A DNA stretch of 5,044 bases from Methanobacteriota archaeon (lineage in GTDB: Archaea; Nanobdellota; Nanobdellia; Woesearchaeales; SM23-78): positions 1-5,044 of the forward strand of contig DAOWFR010000010.1 in NCBI GenBank assembly GCA_030637925.1. Reading direction: 5' to 3'. The first letter of the stretch is position 1, and each line of letters begins with the position of its first letter. Of the stretch, positions 1 to 4,633 are shown one piece after another. Below the pieces are notes generated by a model. It worked only from the letters and a program-made list of their open reading frames with translations, was not told the origin of the DNA and ran no database searches. The position numbers and the translations under genes are program-made.

Positions 1-90
1 CCATACTGTTGCAAATGTTTTCTTCTTGCATATAGGGCAGACCCCTCCTTCAAAGAATATCTTGCAGGTCCTGCATACTTCTCTTTTCAT
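1..90 (-). CDS. spt4: Transcription elongation factor Spt4 (RNA polymerase subunit E''), 3' end beyond window
   Basis: Only the first 30 codons are present; the gene runs off the left edge. They show two CxxC pairs, C6-x2-C9 and C18-x2-C21, which form the zinc-binding site of archaeal Spt4, and a Trp at residue 30 where the family has a conserved Trp. Archaeal Spt4 pairs with the NGN domain of Spt5 and clamps RNA polymerase to raise processivity. Full-length members have about 60 residues, so roughly half is missing. The ATG at 90..88 is chosen because GAGGTG (101..96) lies 5 nt upstream and the protein begins just before the first cysteine pair, as usual. Its position directly after rpo7 matches the conserved archaeal order. 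The start region is folded into a possible hairpin and overlaps the stop of a small upstream ORF. Identity is confident despite the short length because motif and context agree. Confidence 0.9.
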   Translation of the reverse strand, partial: MKREVCRTCKIFFEGGVCPICKKKTFATVW

Positions 91-143
91 TTAAACACCT
101 CGTGTTTAAATGGAACACAAAAAGTTCCTTTTTGTTGTTTCAT
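87..143 (-). CDS. Putative 18-codon leader ORF overlapping the spt4 start
   Basis: ATG at 143..141 opens an 18-codon frame, MKQQKGTFCVPFKHEVFK, closing at TGA 89..87. The stop shares the four bases ATGA with the spt4 start codon, a classic translational-coupling overlap. It is preceded by GGTGGT (155..150) with a 6-nt spacer, the same motif and spacer as before rpo7 (755..750), and in both cases GGTGGT closely follows the previous gene's stop. I recognise no domain; one Cys and several Lys are the only features. It may be a regulatory leader peptide that opens the hairpin over the spt4 ribosome binding site, or a chance frame in an intergenic spacer. The ribosome binding site and overlap are seen directly; function is inference. 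Confidence 0.4.
   Translation of the reverse strand: MKQQKGTFCVPFKHEVFK
90..110 (-). promoter_or_regulatory. Hairpin covering the spt4 ribosome binding site and start
   Basis: Reading the minus strand, tttaaacac (110..102) and gtgtttaaa (98..90) are perfect 9-bp inverted arms around the 3-nt loop gag. The ribosome binding site GAGGTG (101..96) is half in the loop and half in the stem, and the last stem base is the A of the spt4 ATG. If it folds in the mRNA it would limit initiation at spt4, and ribosomes finishing the small upstream ORF would melt it. The symmetry is seen; the regulatory role is inferred. Confidence 0.5.
117..135 (-). promoter_or_regulatory. Second hairpin within the rpo7-spt4 leader
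   Basis: On the minus strand, acaaaaag (135..128) and ctttttgt (124..117) are perfect 8-bp arms around a 3-nt loop, gaa. It lies 6 nt upstream of the start-site hairpin and inside the small leader ORF. An alternative 5-bp pairing, ggaac (128..124) with gttcc (116..112), uses some of the same bases, so the two cannot form together. The stem is A/U-rich and of modest strength. Confidence 0.35.
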
Positions 144-149
144 ATAAGC

Positions 150-155
150 ACCACC
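150..155 (-). promoter_or_regulatory. Ribosome binding site before the small leader ORF
   Basis: GGTGGT on the minus strand directly follows the rpo7 stop TAA and lies 6 nt before the ATG at 143. It copies the hexamer and spacer seen before rpo7 and is the main reason to take the 18-codon ORF seriously. No other start within reach uses it; the spt4 ATG is about 60 nt away and has its own GAGGTG. Confidence 0.5.
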
Positions 156-743
156 TTATTTTTTCTTTTTCTCTTCAGGCTTTGTCTTTTTGGTTTTTGC
201 TTGTCCTTCTTTTAAGTCCTGTTCTATCCATTCCTCTTTGCCAAGACCAGGTTGTCTCATGGTAAGACCCAACTTGGGGTTAGCAATGTCCTTATAGGAT
301 ACTGCAATAACCCTTGCCCTGCACTTGTCATTAACCTTAAGACTCCTCTTAGATTCTTTGCCCTGAAGCACTTTCTCCTTGCTAAAACTAACATAGTCAT
401 TCATGGTCTGGCTTATATGAATCATTCCATCAATTGGTCCTAGGGAGAAGAAACCTCCAAAGTCTGCTATGTCCTTTATCTTGCCTCTTACAACCTCATG
501 CATCTCTGGTTCAAAAGTTAAAAGGTTAAAGGTTGTATCATAGTAAGAGGCTCCGTCACCAGGAATGATTATGCCTTCCCCTATCTCCTCAACATCTGAG
601 ACATCGATAACCAGGCCCAGGTCCTTTGAAATAAAGCCTGAGTACTTGTTCTTTATCTCAGTGATGATTGCCTGTTTTAACTCCATGCCAAACTTATCAG
701 GAGATACTCTTATGTGATCCTTTAGTTTTACCTTGTAAAACAT
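156..743 (-). CDS. rpo7: DNA-directed RNA polymerase subunit Rpo7 (RpoE')
   Basis: This is the stalk subunit of archaeal RNA polymerase, counterpart of eukaryotic Rpb7. With Rpo4 it forms the stalk that binds nascent RNA and aids open-complex formation and termination. The N-terminal domain (about residues 1-80) begins MFYKVKLKDHIRV, typical of the family. An S1 RNA-binding domain follows (about 82-165) with FGGFFSLGPIDGMIHIS, ending in the hallmark LTMRQPGLGKEEWIEQD at 160-176. Length, 195 residues, is normal for archaea. A Lys-rich tail (KTKKTKPEEKKKK) follows the S1 domain and could add nucleic-acid contacts or be lineage-specific. ATG at 743 is supported by GGTGGT (755..750), 6 nt upstream. 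It starts 14 nt after the PIN gene stop, so the two are very likely co-transcribed; spt4 follows 65 nt downstream. Confidence 0.97.
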   Translation of the reverse strand: MFYKVKLKDHIRVSPDKFGMELKQAIITEIKNKYSGFISKDLGLVIDVSDVEEIGEGIIIPGDGASYYDTTFNLLTFEPEMHEVVRGKIKDIADFGGFFSLGPIDGMIHISQTMNDYVSFSKEKVLQGKESKRSLKVNDKCRARVIAVSYKDIANPKLGLTMRQPGLGKEEWIEQDLKEGQAKTKKTKPEEKKKK

Positions 744-749
744 TATGCT

Positions 750-755
750 ACCACC
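750..755 (-). promoter_or_regulatory. Ribosome binding site of rpo7
   Basis: GGTGGT is read on the minus strand between the PIN gene stop and the rpo7 ATG, with a 6-nt spacer. It complements the CACC part of the archaeal 16S 3' end and fixes the rpo7 start. The same hexamer with the same spacer occurs at 155..150 before the small leader ORF. Confidence 0.7.
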
Positions 756-757
756 GA

Positions 758-1147
758 TTATATTATTATCAGGTATTTTTTCTGACGCAACCCAATAATC
801 TTAGCCTGTTTCAGCTTTAGTCTTTTTCTAAGGGCTTTGTCCTGGGTTGCTATGAATGTATTATTATCTGCTTTTTTAACTATAATATCATCCACACTCT
901 TTTTACTGAAACTACGCAGGGTTTTTAAGTTTTTCTGTCTTATCAGCACAAGAGCCAGTTTAGCAGCAAACCTGTCCTTTTCCTTGCCTGCTACTGTAAG
1001 TTTGTTAAGCTCTGCTAAGGCCTTATCCACTATACAAAGCACAAAAGGCTCACTCATCAATTTCTCAATCTCTGTGAATATGTCTACTTTGAACTGCCCT
1101 GGTATTAGCAGGAAGTTAGTGTCTAGGATTACTTTTTTCTTCTTCAC
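758..1147 (-). CDS. PIN-domain ribonuclease, Fcf1/AF0591-like
   Basis: A single PIN domain fills this 129-residue protein. It starts with the first beta strand and catalytic Asp (VILDTNFLLIP, D9, N11). The other acidic residues expected of the metal site are E46 (in ALAEL), D87 (in VDDII) and D103 (in ATQDKALRKRL, usually TND). All four positions are filled, so it should be an active Mg/Mn-dependent RNase. Archaeal PIN genes next to rpo7 and aIF2-gamma belong to an Fcf1/Utp24-like group linked to rRNA processing by similarity; the target here is unknown. The start is GTG at 1147: the catalytic strand follows at once and no upstream ATG fits. No ribosome binding site is visible, but a TATA box about 28 bp upstream suggests a leaderless mRNA. 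No antitoxin gene adjoins, so VapC-type toxin is unlikely. It leads the operon with rpo7. Confidence 0.88.
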   Translation of the reverse strand: MKKKKVILDTNFLLIPGQFKVDIFTEIEKLMSEPFVLCIVDKALAELNKLTVAGKEKDRFAAKLALVLIRQKNLKTLRSFSKKSVDDIIVKKADNNTFIATQDKALRKRLKLKQAKIIGLRQKKYLIII

Positions 1148-1170
1148 ACAAAAAAGGATAATGAAAGGGT

Positions 1171-1179
1171 TTTAAAAAG
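1171..1179 (-). promoter_or_regulatory. TATA box of the PIN-rpo7-spt4 operon
   Basis: CTTTTTAAA on the minus strand is centred about 28 bp before the GTG start at 1147, so transcription would begin at or just before the start codon (leaderless). It is the only good TATA-like element on this strand at a suitable distance. Confidence 0.5.
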
Positions 1180-1199
1180 TTATGCAACGTCCCCCAGGG

Positions 1200-1220
1200 T
1201 TTATAGAAACCTTTATAAAA
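1200..1220 (+). promoter_or_regulatory. Tandem TATA-like elements upstream of the PAC2 gene
   Basis: Two TTTATA elements sit 12 bp apart, at 1200-1205 and 1212-1217; the second continues as TTTATAAAA and is the better match. Using the roughly 28-bp TATA-to-start distance of other genes here, the second would start transcription near 1244, just before the ribosome binding site. The first would start near 1232 and include a further ATG at 1237. Confidence 0.5.
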
Positions 1221-1245
1221 TACCAACTCCTTAATCATGAATAAA

Positions 1246-1252
1246 GAGGTGA
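1246..1252 (+). promoter_or_regulatory. Ribosome binding site fixing the TTG start of the PAC2 gene
   Basis: GAGGTGA is a strong match to the complement of the archaeal 16S 3' end and ends 7 nt before TTG at 1260. No in-frame ATG or GTG lies upstream with such spacing, so it decides the unusual start codon. Confidence 0.75.
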
Positions 1253-1259
1253 GCAAGCT

Positions 1260-1949
1260 TTGAAGATTGTTCTTAAAAAAACTCCTAAGAATCCAATAAT
1301 TATTGAGGGCTTTCCAAGCTTTGGGCTGGTAGGAACAATAACAACAGAGTTTCTTCTTGAGCACTTAAAAGCAGAGCTTATAGGAGAATTCCAGTACAAA
1401 GAGCTAAGCCCAATAGCAGCAATCCATAAAGGCAAGCTTGTTAATCCAATGGCAGTATGGTATGTGCCCAGCAAGAACATAGTGCTCCTTCATACAATTC
1501 TTAATGTTAAGGGTTATGAATGGGAGATTGCCAATGAGATTATGAACATGGCCAAGAAGATGAATGCAAAAGAGATAATAAGCCTTGAAGGAGTTGCTAC
1601 TGATGACACCTCTGATGAAATAAAGGTTTATTATTATGGTAATAAGAAACTAGAGGAATGCGGTGCTCTGCCTGTTAAGGAGAGTATTATCATGGGAGTA
1701 AGCGCTTCCTTAATGCTAAGATACAAGAAGCTGAGTTGCTTGTTTGCAGCTGCTCACACCCAGTTGCCTGATAGCAAAGCTGCTGCCAAGCTCATAGAAA
1801 TCCTGGATAAGTACCTAGGCTTAAAGGTTGACTACCACCCCTTGCTAAAGCAGGCAGAGGAGTTTGAGAGCAAGATAAAGACCATTCTACAGCAGAGCAA
1901 CAAGACCTTAAAAGACGCTGATAAAAAGAGCATGAGTTATCTGGGTTAA
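1260..1949 (+). CDS. PAC2-family protein (proteasome assembly chaperone-like)
   Basis: This 229-residue protein has the hallmarks of the archaeal PAC2 family (PF09754, COG1938). These are the N-terminal strand and glycine motif IIIEGFPSFGLVGTI (13-27), a central segment KLVNPMAVWY (59-68), and HTQLPDSKAAAKLIEILDKY (166-185), followed by a predicted helix rich in Glu and Lys (195-225). Relatives include PbaA and PbaB, which help assemble 20S proteasomes, but many family members have no proven role, so the substrate is open. The C-terminus is SYLG; Tyr is third from last, not penultimate as in the HbYX motif used to dock on proteasome alpha rings. The start is TTG at 1260, chosen because GAGGTGA (1246-1252) is 7 nt upstream and the protein begins MKIVLKK as relatives do. 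It has its own promoter, is divergent from the PIN gene and convergent with the antiporter. Confidence 0.9.
   Translation: MKIVLKKTPKNPIIIEGFPSFGLVGTITTEFLLEHLKAELIGEFQYKELSPIAAIHKGKLVNPMAVWYVPSKNIVLLHTILNVKGYEWEIANEIMNMAKKMNAKEIISLEGVATDDTSDEIKVYYYGNKKLEECGALPVKESIIMGVSASLMLRYKKLSCLFAAAHTQLPDSKAAAKLIEILDKYLGLKVDYHPLLKQAEEFESKIKTILQQSNKTLKDADKKSMSYLG
1922..1929 (-). terminator. Possible T-rich terminator of the antiporter gene
   Basis: The minus strand reads CTTTTTAT about 30 nt past the antiporter stop, inside the end of the PAC2 gene. It mirrors the T-tract on the other strand; together they would give overlapping convergent transcripts. It is a weak call because the tract also encodes Lys codons of PAC2. 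Confidence 0.22.
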
Positions 1950-1957
1950 TTTGATTC

Positions 1958-3238
1958 CTAAGCAGGTGTTTTTGTTTTATCATGACCCTTTAGCTTGGGA
2001 TGAGGAACTTCTTCTATTTTAGAAGTCTTGACCTGTATCCTAATGAATTTTTTTGAGAATCGATCTACAACAGATGATAATACCAAGGAATATAACATGA
2101 ACACAAGAATTAGGTTAAGGATTACTCCAATCTGTACATCCTTGTACAATGAGAATGTGAAAGCAACCACTGCCACTGCTATGCCTTTGGGCATATTAAG
2201 GCTTATGAACAGTTTCTCTTTGTAAGAATAATCTGATTTTCTCAGAGCAACAAAAACAGCTACTGCTCTGCAAAGCACTAGAAGACCAAACAAGAAGAGG
2301 GATTTAAGAAAAAAATCCAGGGTTAGAGGAATCTTTATCATCAGACCTACAAGCACAAACACAAGGATTTCAAGAGCATTAGAGAGCATATAGCTAAACT
2401 CCTGTAACTGGGACTTCTCCTTAACATACAAATTTCCAAAGAGCAAGCCAAGAGTTGCTACTGCCAGTACTCCATTGCCCTTCAGGTTCTCTGCCAGGAT
2501 ATAAGCCAGAAGAGCAGCAGTTATTATACCAACAGGTGAGAACTGATGAGAATAGACTTTTTGCATGGTTTTAAAAACAATCAAGCCAATAACCACTCCT
2601 GCACCAACACCAACTATTATCTGGGAAAAGAAAGCAGGGATCTGACCTATGAATGAAGATATAAAGTCGCCTGTTCCGAGCTCAAGATTATTTATGATAT
2701 CAAGGATTAGAAAGGGAATAAGAACTATCAGGGGAGTATTAACAATAGCTTCTATCTGCAACAAACCAAGAACCTTTTTTGCCCTTTCACTCACAAAATC
2801 CTTGAGCATAACAAAAACAGAGCCAGGATCTGTTCCTACTATGATTACTGCAAATATTATTGAGAACAGGATGTTCTTAACATTAACACCTTCAAAGAAT
2901 AACAAGTTAGTGAAAGAAGTGATAACCAGAACACTGAAAAGCATGAAATAACCTATAATCCTAAAAGAGGATAATGACAAAGCATCTATCTCCTTAAACC
3001 TGAACCTTGAGGAGCCATCAAAAACAATCATTACCAAGGCCAGGATTCCTATGCCCACAAGAAAAGAAGGGTCAAACACAAACAATGGCTGACCCTTATA
3101 AGCAAGCCTGCCAAGAATTATTCCTAGGACTACAAGAACCAGGATGTTTGATATTCTGAGCTTTTTAGAGAGCAGAGAGCACAGAATTCCTAGCAAGAGA
3201 ATAATTGCTATATTAGTCAGGACAAGCAAGGCATCCAT
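1958..3238 (-). CDS. CPA1-type cation:proton antiporter (Na+/H+ exchanger family)
   Basis: A polytopic membrane protein of about 426 residues with roughly 12 hydrophobic segments and a short charged C-terminal tail (from about residue 395). It belongs to the sodium/hydrogen exchanger family (PF00999): FDGSSR (75-80) stands where relatives have FEGG, GTDPGSV (137-143) is the unwound-helix TDP motif, and IEAIVNTP (164-171) is the ion-binding helix (numbers from the first ATG at 3244). In characterised NhaP proteins that helix carries Asn-Asp; here Asp is replaced by Thr170. The later PRG motif reads PKG (352-354). It probably moves Na+ or K+ against H+ across the cytoplasmic membrane, but ion and coupling are uncertain. 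ATG at 3238 is preferred over 3244 because GAGGT (3250..3246) is 7 nt from the former and only 1 nt from the latter. There is no cytosolic regulatory domain. Confidence 0.9.
   Translation of the reverse strand: MDALLVLTNIAIILLLGILCSLLSKKLRISNILVLVVLGIILGRLAYKGQPLFVFDPSFLVGIGILALVMIVFDGSSRFRFKEIDALSLSSFRIIGYFMLFSVLVITSFTNLLFFEGVNVKNILFSIIFAVIIVGTDPGSVFVMLKDFVSERAKKVLGLLQIEAIVNTPLIVLIPFLILDIINNLELGTGDFISSFIGQIPAFFSQIIVGVGAGVVIGLIVFKTMQKVYSHQFSPVGIITAALLAYILAENLKGNGVLAVATLGLLFGNLYVKEKSQLQEFSYMLSNALEILVFVLVGLMIKIPLTLDFFLKSLFLFGLLVLCRAVAVFVALRKSDYSYKEKLFISLNMPKGIAVAVVAFTFSLYKDVQIGVILNLILVFMLYSLVLSSVVDRFSKKFIRIQVKTSKIEEVPHPKLKGHDKTKTPA
1968..1979 (+). terminator. Possible T-rich terminator of the PAC2 gene
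   Basis: The plus strand has TGTTTTTGTTTT about 20 nt past the PAC2 stop; archaeal transcription tends to end at T-tracts. It lies within the last codons of the convergent antiporter gene, so it may only reflect Lys/Thr codons read in reverse. Confidence 0.3.
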
Positions 3239-3245
3239 AAGCATA

Positions 3246-3250
3246 ACCTC
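3246..3250 (-). promoter_or_regulatory. Ribosome binding site deciding the antiporter start
   Basis: GAGGT on the minus strand is only 1 nt from ATG 3244 but 7 nt from ATG 3238. Normal spacing therefore favours the second ATG, giving a protein beginning MDALLVL. Confidence 0.65.
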
Positions 3251-3283
3251 TTTTTTATATGAATATTAAATTAATGAGAGAGG

Positions 3284-3291
3284 TTTATAAA
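3284..3291 (-). promoter_or_regulatory. TATA box of the antiporter gene
   Basis: TTTATAAA lies about 50 bp before the antiporter start, which predicts a start site near 3262 and a leader of about 24 nt holding the ribosome binding site. The octamer is symmetrical, but no plus-strand gene start lies at a suitable distance for it to serve cca. Confidence 0.45.
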
Positions 3292-3314
3292 TTTATTGGT
3301 GATAAGCCAACAAA

Positions 3315-3323
3315 ATTTAAATA
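3315..3323 (+). promoter_or_regulatory. TATA box of cca
   Basis: ATTTAAATA is centred about 29 bp before the cca ATG at 3348. No ribosome binding site lies between, which points to a leaderless mRNA. Confidence 0.55.
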
Positions 3324-3347
3324 AACTAAAGGATTATTTTCTTAGTA

Positions 3348-4592
3348 ATGGCAGAAGAAAGCATAAAAAGGATTTTAAAAAATACTATAGAAAGGATTAA
3401 GCCTGAGAAACAGGAGTTCAAAGAAGTAGATGATACTATAAAAAAAATCAATAGTCTTCTTAAAAAAAACAAGATAAAGGCAGAGTGCATTGCTGGTGGT
3501 AGCTATGCCAAGGGCACAATCCTAAAAAATGATTTTGACATTGACCTTTTTGTGAGGTTTGATTATGCTTACAAGGAGAAAGATATTTCAAAGATACTTG
3601 GAAAAGTGTTAAAGCCTTTAAAGCCTGAGCTGGTGCATGGTAGCAGGGATTATTACCAGTTAAAAATAAAAAATTTGTTGTTTGAAATAGTTCCTGTGCT
3701 AAGGATAAATGATTACAAGCAGGCTGTTAATGTTACTGACATGAGTCCACTGCATGTTAATTATGTTAAGAAACACCTTAAGAAAAAGCCCTTGCTTACA
3801 GATGAGATAAGACTGGCAAAGCAGTTCTGCAAAGCAGGAAATATATATGGAGCAGAAAGCTATATAAGAGGATTCTCTGGCCATGTGCTTGACTTGTTGA
3901 TAATATATTACAGTGGTTTTGAAAACTTGTTAATGCAGGCAAGTGTGTGGGGCAGCAAGGCTATTATAGACCCAGGAGTACATCTAAAGAATCCTTTAAA
4001 GCAGTTGAACAAGGCAAAGACACAATCACCTTTAATAATTGTTGACCCTGTTCAGCCTGACAGGAATGCAGCAGCAGCTATTTCTAGGGAGACGTTTGAG
4101 GTGTTTAAACAAAAAGCAAAAGAGTTTCTTGGAAAACCTAGTGATCAATACTTTGAAATAAAAAAATTATGTATTAAAGAGCTGAAGAGCAAGGCTAAAA
4201 AGGATTGGTTGATAGCAATTAAAGTCAAACCTTTAAAGGGCAAGGAAGATGTTATAGGCGCTAAGATAATGAAATGTTTTGAGCATATACATAAGCAACT
4301 GAAAAAGCATGATTTCAATATTCTTGAGTCAGGATGGGAGTTTGATAAACAGAGCATATTGTATTATATTGTAAAGAAAGAAAAATTATCAGATAAGGTA
4401 TTATTAAGAGGACCTCCGGTTAAGGAAAAGATTGGTGTAAAAAGGTTTAAGAGCAAACACAAAAAAGTGTTTGAAAAGAAAGGAAGATTATATGTAGAGG
4501 AGAAGAGAAAGTATAAGAGTCCTGAGAAACTAGTAAAAGATTTGATTAAAGAAGATTATATAAAGCAAAGGGTTGCAAAAATTTCTTTGTAA
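3348..4592 (+). CDS. cca: CCA tRNA nucleotidyltransferase (archaeal class I)
   Basis: This cytoplasmic enzyme adds or repairs the 3' CCA of tRNAs from CTP and ATP without a nucleic-acid template. The 414-residue protein has the archaeal class I layout. A nucleotidyltransferase head (about 20-140) carries GGSYAKGT (50-57) and the metal-binding pair D64 and D66 in FDIDLFVRF. A central domain holds ESYIRGFSGHVLDLL (170-184) and DPVQPDRNAAAAIS (233-246), both strongly conserved in archaeal CCA enzymes, followed by a C-terminal tRNA-binding region rich in Lys. The third carboxylate is Glu113 (FEIVP), where A. fulgidus CCA has Asp110. Length is slightly under the roughly 440 residues of the A. fulgidus enzyme. 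ATG 3348 is supported by a TATA box about 29 bp upstream (leaderless). It is divergent from the antiporter; mpgP follows after 41 bp with its own TATA box. Confidence 0.97.
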   Translation: MAEESIKRILKNTIERIKPEKQEFKEVDDTIKKINSLLKKNKIKAECIAGGSYAKGTILKNDFDIDLFVRFDYAYKEKDISKILGKVLKPLKPELVHGSRDYYQLKIKNLLFEIVPVLRINDYKQAVNVTDMSPLHVNYVKKHLKKKPLLTDEIRLAKQFCKAGNIYGAESYIRGFSGHVLDLLIIYYSGFENLLMQASVWGSKAIIDPGVHLKNPLKQLNKAKTQSPLIIVDPVQPDRNAAAAISRETFEVFKQKAKEFLGKPSDQYFEIKKLCIKELKSKAKKDWLIAIKVKPLKGKEDVIGAKIMKCFEHIHKQLKKHDFNILESGWEFDKQSILYYIVKKEKLSDKVLLRGPPVKEKIGVKRFKSKHKKVFEKKGRLYVEEKRKYKSPEKLVKDLIKEDYIKQRVAKISL

Positions 4593-4600
4593 GAAAAACA

Positions 4601-4609
4601 TTTTTATAT
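4601..4609 (+). promoter_or_regulatory. TATA box of the mannosyl-3-phosphoglycerate phosphatase gene
   Basis: TTTTTATAT is centred about 29 bp before ATG 4634, as for cca, with no ribosome binding site between, so a leaderless mRNA is likely. The T-run could also help end the cca transcript. Confidence 0.5.
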
Positions 4610-4633
4610 GATTATCTAAATAATGCTTTATTA

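Noticed and set aside
758..1147. PIN protein as a VapC toxin
   Set aside because: No small antitoxin gene adjoins it; its neighbour is rpo7 in a conserved housekeeping cluster, which favours an RNA-processing role.
837..1175. 112-codon plus-strand open frame opposite the PIN gene
   Set aside because: It lies antisense to a well-supported PIN domain, matches nothing I recognise and has no ribosome binding site or promoter of its own.
2649..2951. 100-codon plus-strand open frame opposite the antiporter
   Set aside because: It is a shadow of the membrane-protein gene, with no recognisable domain and no start signal.
3245..3285. 7-bp inverted repeat, aacctct (3245-3251) with agaggtt (3279-3285), which could mask the antiporter ribosome binding site
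   Set aside because: The right arm overlaps the TATA box, and the predicted transcription start near 3262 lies downstream of it, so it would not be in the mRNA. The 27-nt spacing makes a chance match likely.
3287..3296. Palindrome ATAAATTTAT between the antiporter and cca, as a possible operator
   Set aside because: Short A/T palindromes are expected in archaeal promoter DNA, and this one is mostly TATA box.
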